From NCBI RefSeq assembly GCF_051262515.1, contig NZ_JBIMER010000013.1, positions 16,748-80,747 of the forward strand: 64,000 bases of DNA, given 5' to 3'. Below the pieces are notes generated by a model. The model did not search any database. It saw only the letters and a list, made by a program, of their open reading frames with translations, and was not told the DNA's origin. A program made the translations under genes and the position numbers. The stretch is from Arthrobacter_N sp051262515 (GTDB lineage: Bacteria; Actinomycetota; Actinomycetes; Actinomycetales; Micrococcaceae). Positions 49,952-59,620 of this stretch are shown here, piece by piece (position 1 is the first letter of the stretch; each line of letters opens with the position of its first letter).

Positions 49952-51961
49952 ATGTCCCGACTTATCACCGAAGAACTGGTCCTGCTGGACGCGAACCTCG
50001 GTTCGACCAGCACCGATGTGATCCACCGCCTCACGGAACTGGTCGTGGGAGCCGGGCGCGCCAGCGGCTTCGAGGGCCTCTACGCCGACGCCGTGGCCCG
50101 CGAGCAGAAGACCGCCACCGGCGTCCCCGGCGGCATCGCGATCCCGCACTGCCGTTCCACCGCCGTGCTGGAACCCACGTTCGCGATGGCCCGGCTGGAT
50201 CCGAAGGTGAACTTCGGCGCGAAGGACGGCGACGCGGACATCGTCTTCTTCATCGCGGCGCCGGAGGGGGCCGACAAGGAACACCTGAAGCTGCTCTCCA
50301 AGCTGGCCCGCTCGCTGGTCAAGAAGGACTTCACCGCGGCCCTGCGCGCCGCCACGACGCCGGCGGAGATCGTCGCCCTGGTCGAGAACGCCGTCAGCCC
50401 GGCCCCCGCCGCCGCCACGCCGGTCCCCGATGCAATCACCACGGACACCGGCACGACGCCGGAGCGTCCAGTCCTCGTCGCCGTCACCGCGTGCCCCACC
50501 GGCATCGCCCACACCTACATGGCGGCCGACTCGCTGGTCGCCGCGGCGGCCGACGCCGGCGTCGACCTGCACGTGGAGACGCAGGGATCCTCCGGCGCGA
50601 CGCCGCTGGACCCGGCCATCATCGCCGCTGCCGGCGCCGTCATCTTCGCGGTCGACGTCGACGTCCGCGGCAAGGAGCGCTTCGTCGGCAAGCCCGTGGT
50701 CCAGTCCCCGGTCAAGCGCGGAATCGACGAGCCCGCCGAGATGGTCGCCGAGGCCCTGGCCGCGGCCAAGGACCCGAACGCCCGCCGCGTCACCGGCTAC
50801 GGCGCGGGCGGCGACTCCGAGTTCGCAGGCGACGGCGGCAAGGAAGGGTTCGGCGCCGTGCTCAAGCGCGCGCTGCTCACCGGCGTGAGCTACATGATCC
50901 CGTTCGTCGCCGGTGGCGGCCTGCTGATCGCCCTGGGCTTCCTCCTGGGCGGCTACGACATCACCGACGTCGCCGACACCGTGGTCCTCGAGAACAACTT
51001 CGGAAACCTGCCCGAAGGCGGACTGGCCGCCTACCTCGGCGCGGTCGCCTTCAAGATCGGCGCCCTGTCCATGGGCTTCCTGGTCCCGGTCCTCGCCGGC
51101 TACATCGCCTTCGCCATCGCGGACCGCCCCGGGCTGGCCCCCGGGTTCACCGCCGGCGCGGTCGCCGGATTCATGGGAGCCGGCTTCCTCGGCGGCATCG
51201 TCGGCGGGCTGCTTGCCGGCGTCGTGGCCCATTGGATGGGCTCCTGGAAGGTTCCGCGCGCGCTACGCGGCCTGATGCCAGTGGTGATCATCCCACTGCT
51301 CGGCTCCATCCTGGCCTCCGGTGCCATGTTCCTGTTCCTCGGCGGACCCATCGCCTCGCTGACCACCGGGCTGAACAACTGGCTCACGGGCATGACCGGA
51401 ACCGCCGCCATCCTGCTCGGCGTCATCCTGGGCCTGATGATGGCGTTCGACCTCGGCGGACCCGTGAACAAGGTCGCCTACTCCTTCGCCGTCGCCGGAC
51501 TCGGCACGGGCTCCATCGCCAACCAGGCCCCGTGGGAGATCATGGCCGCGGTCATGGCCGCCGGCATGGTGCCGCCGTTGGCGATGGCCTTGGCCACCGC
51601 CCTGGACCACCGCCGCTTCTCCCTGGCCGAGCGCGAGAACGGCAAGGCGGCCTGGCTGCTCGGAGCCGCGTTCATCTCCGAGGGCGCCATCCCGTTCGCC
51701 GCGGCCGACCCGCTGCGCGTCATTCCGGCCAGCATGCTCGGCGCCAGCGTCACCGGCGCCATGGTGATGGCCACCGGCGTCACCTCGCAGGCACCGCACG
51801 GAGGCATCTTCGTCTTCTTCGCCATCGGCAACATCGCGATGTTCCTGATCTCCGTCGCCGTCGGCGTCATCGTCTCGGCGCTCGCCGTCATCGCCCTGAA
51901 GCGCTACGCCCGCAAGTCCCCCGCCGTCGAGGCGGCTGGCGAAAAGAAGGTGGCGGCATGA
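49952..51961 (+). CDS. fruA: Fructose PTS transporter, IIABC
   Basis: A 669-residue protein with domains in the order IIA, IIB, IIC. The IIA phospho-His is His66 (GIAIPHCRS). The IIB phospho-Cys is Cys181 (AVTACPTGIAHT). IIC has about nine helices from residue 300 on, with GVSYMIPFVAGGGLLIALGF and the SEGAIPF motif. It imports fructose as fructose 1-phosphate. ATG at 49952 has a GGAAAA site. Its stop overlaps the ptsI start (ATGA). Confidence 0.94.
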   Translation: MSRLITEELVLLDANLGSTSTDVIHRLTELVVGAGRASGFEGLYADAVAREQKTATGVPGGIAIPHCRSTAVLEPTFAMARLDPKVNFGAKDGDADIVFFIAAPEGADKEHLKLLSKLARSLVKKDFTAALRAATTPAEIVALVENAVSPAPAAATPVPDAITTDTGTTPERPVLVAVTACPTGIAHTYMAADSLVAAAADAGVDLHVETQGSSGATPLDPAIIAAAGAVIFAVDVDVRGKERFVGKPVVQSPVKRGIDEPAEMVAEALAAAKDPNARRVTGYGAGGDSEFAGDGGKEGFGAVLKRALLTGVSYMIPFVAGGGLLIALGFLLGGYDITDVADTVVLENNFGNLPEGGLAAYLGAVAFKIGALSMGFLVPVLAGYIAFAIADRPGLAPGFTAGAVAGFMGAGFLGGIVGGLLAGVVAHWMGSWKVPRALRGLMPVVIIPLLGSILASGAMFLFLGGPIASLTTGLNNWLTGMTGTAAILLGVILGLMMAFDLGGPVNKVAYSFAVAGLGTGSIANQAPWEIMAAVMAAGMVPPLAMALATALDHRRFSLAERENGKAAWLLGAAFISEGAIPFAAADPLRVIPASMLGASVTGAMVMATGVTSQAPHGGIFVFFAIGNIAMFLISVAVGVIVSALAVIALKRYARKSPAVEAAGEKKVAA

Positions 51962-53646
51962 GCGAGACGTTCGAAGGCGTCGGCGTCAGCGCCGGGCGCG
52001 TCATCGGCCCGGTCCGCCGGATGCCGGACCCCATCACGGCTCCGGCCGACGGCGCCCCGCTCCCCGAGGGCGTCACCGCCGAGGCGGAAACCGAGCGGCT
52101 GACCGAGGCCACGCGCGCCGTCGCCGCGGCCCTGAAGGAGCGCGCGGCCGCCGCCACCGGGGACGCCGCGGCCGTGCTGAAGGCCACCGCCCTGATGGCC
52201 TCCGACCGGACGCTGCTGAAGTCGGCGACCAGGCTGGTCGCCTCGGGCACCACCGCCGAGTCCGCCATCTGGGAGGCCGCGGACGCCGTCGCCACCCAGC
52301 TGGGCGCCCTCGGCGGCTACATGGCCGAACGCGCCACGGACGTCCTGGACGTCCGCGCCCGGATCGTCGCGCAACTGCGCGGCGTCCCGGCGCCGGGCAT
52401 TCCCGATGCCGACGAACCGTTCGTGCTCTGCGCCATCGACCTGGCTCCCGCGGACACCGCCACCCTCGACCCGGCGCGCGTGCTGGCGCTGGTCACGAGC
52501 GACGGCGGACCGCAGTCGCACACCGCGATCATCGCCCGTTCGCTGGGGCTCCCGGCGATCGTCGCCGCCCGCGAGACCGTGGCGCTGGCCGACGGCGACT
52601 CCGTGTTCGTCGACGGGATCGGCGGCACCGTGGTGCGCGGCCCCGGACCGGAGGAGGCTGCCCTCGCCGAGGCCTACGCGTCCCGGGTCGAGTTGCCCGC
52701 TTTCAACGGAACCGGCGGGCTTTCCGACGGGCACCGCGTCCCGCTGCTCTCCAACGTCGGCAGCGGGGCCGACGCCGTCGTGGCCGCCGCGGCGGGAGCC
52801 GAGGGCGTGGGCCTGCTGCGGACCGAGTTCTGCTTCCTGGGCCGGGACACCGAGCCCGCCCACGACGAACAGGTTACGGCCTACCGCGCCGTGTTCGACG
52901 CCTTCGGGGGATCCAAGGTGGTGGTCCGGACGCTGGACGCCGGCGCCGACAAGCCGCTGCCGTTCCTCACCGACGACTCGGAGCCGAACCCCGCCCTCGG
53001 GGTCCGCGGCTACCGGACCGACGCGGCCGTCCCGGGCGTCCTGGCCCGCCAGCTGTCCGCGATCGCCGAGGCCGCCGAGGGCTCGGACGCCGACGTGTGG
53101 ACGATGGCGCCGATGATCTCCACCCCGGCCGAAGCAGCCGCGTTCGCGGCGATGTGCGCCGAGGCGGGGCTGAAGACGCCGGGCGTGATGGTGGAGGTCC
53201 CCTCCGCCGCCGTCATGGCGCGGCAGCTGACCGCGGAGGTTGAGTTCGCATCCATCGGCACGAACGACCTCACGCAGTACACGATGGCCGCGGACCGCCA
53301 GCTCGGCGCCCTCGCCGAGCTGAACGACCCGTGGCAGCCCGCCGTCCTGCACCTGATCAAGGCGACCTGCGACGGCGGCGCCTCCGCGGCGGGCGGCGCC
53401 AAGCCGGTGGGCGTGTGCGGCGAGGCCGCGGCTGACCCGGCCCTCGCCGTCGTTCTCGTGGGACTCGGGGTGTCGACGCTGTCGATGAACCAGCGCGCCC
53501 TGTCCGCCGTCGCCGCCATCCTCAAGACCGTGGACCTTGCCGGGGCGCAGCGGATCGCTAGGCTGGCGTTGGCCGCCGCTTCGGCGGACGAGGCGCGGAT
53601 CGCCGTCCGCACCGAATTGCCCGAGCTCGACGTCTTCGGACTCTGA
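51958..53646 (+). CDS. ptsI: PTS enzyme I
   Basis: A 562-residue phosphoenolpyruvate-protein phosphotransferase. The phospho-His is His188 (GGPQSHTAIIARS), PEP-binding residues include GLLRTEFCFL and IGTNDLTQYTMAADR, and the catalytic Cys is in GVCGEAAADP. It passes phosphate from PEP to HPr. It is coupled to fruA by ATGA, so the general PTS protein is made with the fructose permease. This implies fructose may be the main PTS sugar of the organism. Confidence 0.93.
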   Translation: MSETFEGVGVSAGRVIGPVRRMPDPITAPADGAPLPEGVTAEAETERLTEATRAVAAALKERAAAATGDAAAVLKATALMASDRTLLKSATRLVASGTTAESAIWEAADAVATQLGALGGYMAERATDVLDVRARIVAQLRGVPAPGIPDADEPFVLCAIDLAPADTATLDPARVLALVTSDGGPQSHTAIIARSLGLPAIVAARETVALADGDSVFVDGIGGTVVRGPGPEEAALAEAYASRVELPAFNGTGGLSDGHRVPLLSNVGSGADAVVAAAAGAEGVGLLRTEFCFLGRDTEPAHDEQVTAYRAVFDAFGGSKVVVRTLDAGADKPLPFLTDDSEPNPALGVRGYRTDAAVPGVLARQLSAIAEAAEGSDADVWTMAPMISTPAEAAAFAAMCAEAGLKTPGVMVEVPSAAVMARQLTAEVEFASIGTNDLTQYTMAADRQLGALAELNDPWQPAVLHLIKATCDGGASAAGGAKPVGVCGEAAADPALAVVLVGLGVSTLSMNQRALSAVAAILKTVDLAGAQRIARLALAAASADEARIAVRTELPELDVFGL

Positions 53647-53705
53647 GCGGCGCGAAACCACCCATCCGTCCACCGAACCGAACACCCGACCCAAGGAGAA
53701 ACACC

Positions 53706-53990
53706 ATGGCAGAACGCACCGCCACCATCGCCAGCCGCGTCGGCCTGCACGCGCGGCCCGCCGCCATCTTCGCGGAGGCCGCCGCCGAGCAGCCCGTCGA
53801 GGTCACCATCGCCCTGGAGGGCGAGCCGGTGGACGACGCGCTGGACGCGTCCAGCATCCTCTCGCTGATGGGGCTGGGCGCCGAGCACGGCACCAAGGTC
53901 GTGCTCCGGACCGAGGACGACGGCGCCGACGCGGAGGCCGCCCTCGACGCGCTCGTCACGATCCTCGAGACGGACCACGACGCCGAGTAG
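53706..53990 (+). CDS. ptsH: PTS phosphocarrier protein HPr
   Basis: A 94-residue HPr. The phospho-His is His15 in RVGLHARPAA, and the Ser region is ASSILSLMGLGAEHG. In firmicutes a Ser at this place is phosphorylated for regulation; in actinobacteria that is usually not so. ATG at 53706 has an AAGGAG site. It ends the fruR-fruK-fruA-ptsI-ptsH operon, and a strong terminator follows 27 bases on. Confidence 0.93.
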   Translation: MAERTATIASRVGLHARPAAIFAEAAAEQPVEVTIALEGEPVDDALDASSILSLMGLGAEHGTKVVLRTEDDGADAEAALDALVTILETDHDAE

Positions 53991-54016
53991 CAGGAGCCGC
54001 GGAGATCTCGCGGCAT

Positions 54017-54044
54017 GACGCCGCCCTTTGCGGAGGGCGGCGTC
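54017..54044 (+). terminator. Terminator after ptsH
   Basis: GACGCCGCCCT (54017-54027) pairs perfectly with 54034-54044 around a 6-base loop, followed by TTGCGT. The hairpin closes the fructose PTS operon and lies 20 bases before the next gene. Confidence 0.75.
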
Positions 54045-54063
54045 TTGCGTGGATGATCGGAGG

Positions 54064-54630
54064 ATGACCACTTCGACCATCGCCCCCGCCGTCCTCGCCG
54101 AATGGCGCTCCCTCCACCCCGACGTGCGGGTGCTCGATGTGCGCTCGGCGGCCGAACACGAGTCCCTGCGCATCGCGTCGTCGATCAACATCCCTCTGCC
54201 GATCATCGGCGCCCATGCGAAGGAACTCGCCGCGTCGTTGCAGGGGAACCGCGTGGTCCTCGCCTGCCAGACCGGCGCCCGCGCCGAGCAGGCGGGCAAG
54301 GCCCTGGCTGCGGTCGGCCTCGAGGCCACCGTGCTCGACGGCGGCGTTCCAGGCTTCGCGGAACACGGCGGCGAGGTCGTGCGCGGCAAACAGGTCTGGG
54401 CCATGGACCGCCAGGTACGGCTGACCGCCGGTTCGCTCGTGTTGGCCGGCCTGCTCGGCGGCAAGTTCGTTTCCCCCAACCTGCGCCTGCTGGCCGGCGG
54501 GGTGGCCGGCGCCCTCGCGGCCACGGCGCTCGCGAACATCTGCCCCATGGCCGACGTCCTGGGACGCATGCCCTGGAACCGCTCCGCGACCGAGCCGACG
54601 CTCGACTCCGTCCGCGCCGAGCTGTCATAG
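54064..54630 (+). CDS. Rhodanese-like protein with C-terminal membrane segment
   Basis: A 188-residue protein. A rhodanese domain spans residues 1-110 with the active-site loop ACQTGARAEQAGKAL (Cys near 68), then a hydrophobic segment of the DUF2892 type (VRLTAGSLVLAGLLGG...LLAGGVAGALAATALANICPM). It is probably a sulfurtransferase or sulfide-handling protein at the membrane. ATG at 54064 has GGAGG directly abutting it, so leaderless translation is possible. A strong terminator overlaps its stop. Confidence 0.82.
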   Translation: MTTSTIAPAVLAEWRSLHPDVRVLDVRSAAEHESLRIASSINIPLPIIGAHAKELAASLQGNRVVLACQTGARAEQAGKALAAVGLEATVLDGGVPGFAEHGGEVVRGKQVWAMDRQVRLTAGSLVLAGLLGGKFVSPNLRLLAGGVAGALAATALANICPMADVLGRMPWNRSATEPTLDSVRAELS

Positions 54631-54668
54631 AAGAAGCGCCCGGCGATGGTATCGCCGGGCGCTTCTTC
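54630..54668. terminator. Bidirectional terminator between rhodanese gene and putA
   Basis: An 18-bp perfect stem (54630-54647 with 54651-54668) with a 3-base loop begins on the last base of the rhodanese stop codon. Arms start GAAGAAGCGCC, so transcripts from either strand end in T-rich CTTCTTC. It serves the convergent rhodanese and putA genes. Confidence 0.88.
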
Positions 54669-54707
54669 GTTGTCGGAACCGGGTTGTTGCCGGCCCTGGG
54701 TCGTTGA

Positions 54708-57700
54708 CTAGATCAACGTGTCGCTGAGGTGGTTCGGCGTGCCGAACCGGTGCGCGGTGATGGACACGGCCTGCTCGTGCAGGAACGTCAGCAGTTCCAC
54801 GCGCCCCGCGGAGACGACGTCGTTCGCGTACAGCGCGACGTCCGGCTTGCCGCCGGTCGCCTCGGCGGTCGCCGCGACCGGCGCGCCGATCAGGCGGATC
54901 CGCGCGGCGGAGTCCGGTCCGGTGCGCTCGGCGAGGCGCGCGGCCCGCGCCGCCCACTCGGCCGTGTCCTCCACGGCCACCACGACGCCGGCCGTCCGCA
55001 ACGCCCCGGCAACGGATTCGGGCAGTTCGACGCCGGTGCTCACGGTGATCCGCGCCCCGGCACGGCCCGGGCCGGCGGCGGGGGCGTCGTCCCAGGCGCG
55101 CAGCCCCGCCGCGGCCACCCGAACCAGCTCGGCGACGCCGCGGCCGGACGTTCCGGCCTCGTAGCGCACGGTGACCGGCACGGGGCGGTAGCGGAAGATG
55201 TTGCGCTCGGCCTGCAGGCCGGACACGTCCTTGGCCACGCCGAATTCGGACCTCCACGCGGCGGCGTCGGAGGCCAGCGCCCCGGCGAGCCAATCGGCGT
55301 CGTTCGTGTCCAGGCCGGCGGACCCGCCGACGGTCGCCGAACGGACGGCGTCGAGCAGTCGTGCGGGCGCTCCCGAGGGAACGGTCGCCGGTGCGGGCGA
55401 CGCCTCCGCGGGTGTGTCTTTCCACGAGCCGAGGCCCACGAGGTAGTTGGGCCCGCCGGCCTTGGTGCCGGCGCCGACGGCCGACTTCTTCCAACCGCCG
55501 AACGGCTGCCGGCGCACGATCGCGCCGGTGATGCCGCGGTTGACGTAGAGGTTGCCCGCCTGGATGTTCTCCAGCCAGTAGTCGAGCTCGTCGGGGTCCA
55601 GCGAGTGCAGCCCGCTGGTCAGGCCGTAGTCGACCTCGTTCACCATCTCCACGGCCTCCTCGAGGGTCGCCGCCGTCATGACGCCAAGGATCGGGCCGAA
55701 GTACTCCGTCAGGTGGTACTCGGATCCGCGGCGGACGCCGTAGCGCAGGCCGGGGCTCCAGAGCTTGCCGGTCCCGTCGAGCCGGCGCGGCTGGAGCTCC
55801 CACTTCTCGCCCTCGCCGAGTTCGGTGAGCCCGCGGAGCAGCTTCCCGCCGGCCGGTTCGATAATCGGGCCCATCTGCGTCTGCGGATCCACCGGGTAGC
55901 CGACCTTCAGGGACCGCACGGCGTCGACGAGCTGGTGGTGGAAGCGGCGCGACGTGGCGACGGATCCGACCAGCACCACCAGCGAGGCGGCGGAGCACTT
56001 CTGGCCGGCGTGCCCGAACGCGGACTGCGCGACGTCCCGCGCGGCGAGGTCCAGGTCCGCGGACGGGGTGACGATGAGGGCGTTCTTTCCGGAGGTCTCC
56101 GCGAGCAGCGGCAGGTCCTGGCGGAAGGAGCGGAACAGCTGCGCGGTCTCGTAGCCGCCGGTCAGGATCAGCCGGTCGACGGCGGGGTGGGACACCAGCG
56201 CCGTGCCGAGGTCGCGCTCGGAGAGCTGCACGTACTGCAGGATCTCGCGGCCGATGCCCGCCTCGTCCAGTGCCTCCCAGATGGCCTCGACCATGACGGC
56301 GCCGCTGCGGCGCGCCTGGGCCGCGGGCTTGATGACGACGCCGGAGCCGGCCGCCAGCGCGGACAGCGCGGACCCGGCGGGGATCGCCACGGGGAAATTC
56401 CACGGCGGGGTGACCACGGTCAGCTTCGAGGGAACGAAGCGGGCGCCGTCGACCTGGTCCAGCTTCTTGGCCAGCTCGGCGTAGTAGTGCGCGAAGTCGA
56501 TGGCCTCGGAGACCTCGGGGTCGCCCTGGTCCAAGGTCTTGCCGCACTCGGACGCCGTGACCTCCAGCAGCTCGGCCCGGTGGGCCTCCAGGCGGACCCC
56601 GGCGCGGTGCAGCACCTCGGCGCGCCGGGCGCCGGAGAGCGCTCCCCACGCGGCGGCCGCACCCGTGGCGGCGGCGACGACTCCCTCCAGCTCGTCCGTG
56701 GTGGTCAGGGTGTGCGCCGCGACGGTGGCGTTTCCGAGCTCCGAGCCCGGCACGCGCTCCAGGATCCGGCGGCCCCACGCGCGGTTCGCCGGCAGGTCCG
56801 GGTCGGTGTCCGGGGTGTTGTCGAACGTCGCGACCGGGTTGCCGTAGCCCGCGGGCACCCCGGCGTCCTCCTGCTCGGCCGCGCGGGCGAGGACCGCCGC
56901 GGTGGCGGCATCTGCGTCGTACGTGTTGCGGTCCTGGATGCGGTGCGGGGCGGGGACCTCGTCGCCCAACTCGGCCAACGAGGCGAGGAAACGGTTCTTC
57001 TCGCGCTCGAAGAGCGCCTCGTTGCCCTCGAGCTCGAACACCGCGGACATGAAGTTCTCCTGGCTGGCCCCCTCCTCGAGGCGGCGGATCAGGTAGGCGA
57101 TGGCGACGTCGAACTCGGCGGGGTGGACCACCGGCGTGTAGAGCAGCAGCGAACCGACGTCGCGCTTGACGGCCTCCGCCTGGCCCGTGGCCATGCCCAG
57201 CAGCATCTCGAACTCGACGTCGGCGGACACTCCGCGCCCCTCGGCGAGGAGGTGCGCCAGCGCGACGTCGAAGAGGTTGTGGCCGGCGACGCCGAGGCGG
57301 ACGTTGCGGATCCGTTCGGGGTGAAGCGAGTAGTCCAGCACGGCCTTGTAGGAGGTGTCCGATTCCTGCTTGCTGTTCCACGTGGCGAGCGGCCAGCCGT
57401 GGACGTCGGCGTCCATGGTCTCCATGGGCAGGTTGGCGCCCTTGACCAGACGGACCTTGACCGGCGCGCCGCCTTCGGCCGTGCGCTTCGCCGCCCATTC
57501 CTGCAGTCGGATCATGGCGGACAGCGCGTCCGGGAGGTAGGCCTGCAGCACGATTCCGCCTTCGAGGCCGCGGAACTCCTCGCGGTCCAACAGCTCCATG
57601 AACACCGCGAGCGTCAGGTCCAGGTCCTTGTACTCCTCCATGTCCAGGTTGATGAACTTCCGGGGCGAGGACCCGCGGGCCAGCCGGTAGAGCGGGGCGA

Positions 57701-58325
57701 GGTTCTCGATGATGTGGCCGACGGCCTCGTCGAAGGCCCAGTGGTTGTGCGGGGCGACCGTGGAGGAGACCTTGATGGACACGTAGTCGATGTCGTCGCG
57801 CTCCAGCAGTCGGCGCGTTCCCTCCAGGCGCCGGGCGGCCTCGCCCTCGCCGAGGATGGCCTCGCCGAGCAGGTTCACGTTCAGGTTCACCCCGTCCTTC
57901 CGGACGGCGGCGATGGACTTCCCAAGCTTGGTGTCGGTCGCGTCGACGATCAGGTGCCCGACCATCTCGCGCAGCACGCGGCGGGCGATCGGCACGACGA
58001 CGCCCGGGAGAACCGGTGCCATGGCGCCGCCCAGAGCCACGGCGGACTTCATGTACCAGGGCAGGAACGAGGGGACCTTCGGCGCGATCGCCTTCAGGTT
58101 GCGGGCGGCGACCGAGAGGTCCTCCGGACGGACGACGCCGTCCACGAACCCGACCGTGAAGTCCAGCCCGTTGGGGTCCTTCAGGACGCCGGCGAGCTGT
58201 TCGCCCGAGGCATCGACCGGGACCTTCGCACCCTCGGTTAGCCAATGGCGGACCAGCGCAACGGCGTCGTCGGCGACGTCCTGCGGTCGGATGGATGCGG
58301 TGGCCGGGGTGGTGGGGGTCGTCAC
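54708..58325 (-). CDS. putA: Bifunctional proline dehydrogenase / L-glutamate gamma-semialdehyde dehydrogenase
   Basis: A 1205-residue PutA. The FAD proline dehydrogenase barrel is at about residues 60-440, with VRLVKGANLPME and AYLPDALSAM. The aldehyde dehydrogenase is at about 490-990, with TPPWNFPVAIP, the Glu in LAETSGKNALIV and the catalytic Cys in GHAGQKCSAASL. About 200 residues follow with no named domain. There is no ribbon-helix-helix domain, so it is not a DNA-binding PutA. GTG at 58325 has an AAGGAG site. It turns proline into glutamate, fed by PutP encoded nearby. Confidence 0.92.
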   Translation of the reverse strand: MTTPTTPATASIRPQDVADDAVALVRHWLTEGAKVPVDASGEQLAGVLKDPNGLDFTVGFVDGVVRPEDLSVAARNLKAIAPKVPSFLPWYMKSAVALGGAMAPVLPGVVVPIARRVLREMVGHLIVDATDTKLGKSIAAVRKDGVNLNVNLLGEAILGEGEAARRLEGTRRLLERDDIDYVSIKVSSTVAPHNHWAFDEAVGHIIENLAPLYRLARGSSPRKFINLDMEEYKDLDLTLAVFMELLDREEFRGLEGGIVLQAYLPDALSAMIRLQEWAAKRTAEGGAPVKVRLVKGANLPMETMDADVHGWPLATWNSKQESDTSYKAVLDYSLHPERIRNVRLGVAGHNLFDVALAHLLAEGRGVSADVEFEMLLGMATGQAEAVKRDVGSLLLYTPVVHPAEFDVAIAYLIRRLEEGASQENFMSAVFELEGNEALFEREKNRFLASLAELGDEVPAPHRIQDRNTYDADAATAAVLARAAEQEDAGVPAGYGNPVATFDNTPDTDPDLPANRAWGRRILERVPGSELGNATVAAHTLTTTDELEGVVAAATGAAAAWGALSGARRAEVLHRAGVRLEAHRAELLEVTASECGKTLDQGDPEVSEAIDFAHYYAELAKKLDQVDGARFVPSKLTVVTPPWNFPVAIPAGSALSALAAGSGVVIKPAAQARRSGAVMVEAIWEALDEAGIGREILQYVQLSERDLGTALVSHPAVDRLILTGGYETAQLFRSFRQDLPLLAETSGKNALIVTPSADLDLAARDVAQSAFGHAGQKCSAASLVVLVGSVATSRRFHHQLVDAVRSLKVGYPVDPQTQMGPIIEPAGGKLLRGLTELGEGEKWELQPRRLDGTGKLWSPGLRYGVRRGSEYHLTEYFGPILGVMTAATLEEAVEMVNEVDYGLTSGLHSLDPDELDYWLENIQAGNLYVNRGITGAIVRRQPFGGWKKSAVGAGTKAGGPNYLVGLGSWKDTPAEASPAPATVPSGAPARLLDAVRSATVGGSAGLDTNDADWLAGALASDAAAWRSEFGVAKDVSGLQAERNIFRYRPVPVTVRYEAGTSGRGVAELVRVAAAGLRAWDDAPAAGPGRAGARITVSTGVELPESVAGALRTAGVVVAVEDTAEWAARAARLAERTGPDSAARIRLIGAPVAATAEATGGKPDVALYANDVVSAGRVELLTFLHEQAVSITAHRFGTPNHLSDTLI

Positions 58326-58441
58326 TGGCTGGGTGCTCCTTCGGGATGGGGGCGCTGGCCCCGCCCGCCGATGGTGGCGCGCGCTAGGGCCCTTTGGACA
58401 CAAGTATCCGGCCGACGTAGGTTAAGCAAAAGCGATCTTTT

Positions 58442-58469
58442 CCGAACGGTATTGTTCGGTGAAACCGAA
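58442..58469. promoter_or_regulatory. Overlapping palindromes between putA and its LysR gene
   Basis: CCGAAC-N6-GTTCGG (58442-58459) and TTCGGT-GAA-ACCGAA (58455-58469) are both perfect and share TTCGG. They lie 31-58 bases before the LysR ATG and 117-144 bases before the putA GTG. Such paired sites are usual for LysR regulators (recognition and activation sites) at divergent promoters. Confidence 0.6.
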
Positions 58470-58499
58470 TGATTGCCCGACCCCCCCGGGAGCCCCCGC

Positions 58500-59492
58500 A
58501 TGCTCGACGTCAGACGCCTGCGACTCCTGCGCGAGCTCAGCATCCGCGGCACGGTCGCCGAGGTCGCCGCCGCATTGAACTACAGCCCCTCCTCGGTGTC
58601 CCAACAGCTCTCCCTGTTGGAGAAGGAGTCCGGGGTGGAGCTGCTCCGCAAGAGCGGGCGCCGGCTGCAGTTGACTCCCCAGGCCCAGGTCCTCGTGGCC
58701 CACACCTCGGAACTCCTGGAATCGCTCGAGCGCGCCGAATCCGCGCTCGCCGCGACGGCGCAGACCGTCGGCGGGACCGTGCGTCTGGCCGTGTTCCAGA
58801 CGGCCGCCTTGGCGCTGGTACCCAACGCCTTGCGCGCGCTGCGGGAATCGCACGGCGCGGTGCGGGTGGAGATGGTCCAACACGAACCGGAGACCGCGCT
58901 GCACGAGACCTGGGCACGCGATTTCGACCTCGTGGTGGCCGAGCAGTACCCGGGGCATTCGGCGCCCCACTACACGGAACTCGATCGCGAGCCACTCATC
59001 CACGACGAGATCCGGTTGGCGCTGCCCGGCCCGCCGCAGGGTGGCCGGCAAGACGACGGCGACTCGACCGCCCGGTCGCACGCTGGCCCGGGGATTCCGG
59101 CCGAGTTCCAGCGGGTAGGGTCCCTCGCCCAGGCGGCGCGCCTGCCTTGGGTCATGGAGCCGCACGGCGCCGCTTCCCGCCACTGGGCCGAGCAGGCCTG
59201 CCGGTCGACGGGATTCGAGCCGGATGTCCGCTACGAGACGGCTGACCTCCAGGCACATGTCCGGCTCGTGGAGTCCGGCAACGCCGTCGCCTTATTGCCG
59301 GACCTGGTCTGGTCCGAGCGCGAGGCGGCCGTGCGACTCGTCGACCTTCCCGGCCTGCCGCAGCGTACGGTGTTCACGGCGATGCGCAGGTCCAGCGCCG
59401 CGCATCCCGCGATCGCCGCGGTCCGGCGGGCCTTGCTCAAGGAAGCGGTCGGACTGGCCTCCTCCTCGGCTAAAATGATCACGGAAAGATAA
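58500..59492 (+). CDS. LysR-family regulator, probably of proline utilisation
   Basis: A 330-residue LysR protein. The helix-turn-helix lies in residues 1-60 (VRRLRLLRELSIRGTVAEVAAALNYSPSSVSQQLS) and the effector domain starts near GGTVRLAVFQTAALALVPNAL. A low-complexity insert rich in Gly, Gln and Asp (about residues 170-195) breaks the effector domain. ATG at 58500 has GGGAG upstream. Its place between putA (divergent) and putP makes it the likely activator of both, inferred from position. Confidence 0.85.
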   Translation: MLDVRRLRLLRELSIRGTVAEVAAALNYSPSSVSQQLSLLEKESGVELLRKSGRRLQLTPQAQVLVAHTSELLESLERAESALAATAQTVGGTVRLAVFQTAALALVPNALRALRESHGAVRVEMVQHEPETALHETWARDFDLVVAEQYPGHSAPHYTELDREPLIHDEIRLALPGPPQGGRQDDGDSTARSHAGPGIPAEFQRVGSLAQAARLPWVMEPHGAASRHWAEQACRSTGFEPDVRYETADLQAHVRLVESGNAVALLPDLVWSEREAAVRLVDLPGLPQRTVFTAMRRSSAAHPAIAAVRRALLKEAVGLASSSAKMITER

Positions 59493-59620
59493 CGTCACGG
59501 TGACTGCCGTCACACGCTTCGACCGGAGAGTGCAACACTGGAGGCAGCCGGGCGCCCCGACGCCACCGACGCCACCGACGCCGCAGGTTCACACCGTGAG
59601 TCCCTCAACCCAAGGAAAAA

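Noticed and set aside
54729..58241. 1170-codon open frame on the plus strand opposite putA
   Set aside because: It mirrors putA, has the Gly/Arg/Val-rich look of antisense high-GC sequence, no ribosome site and no family motifs.
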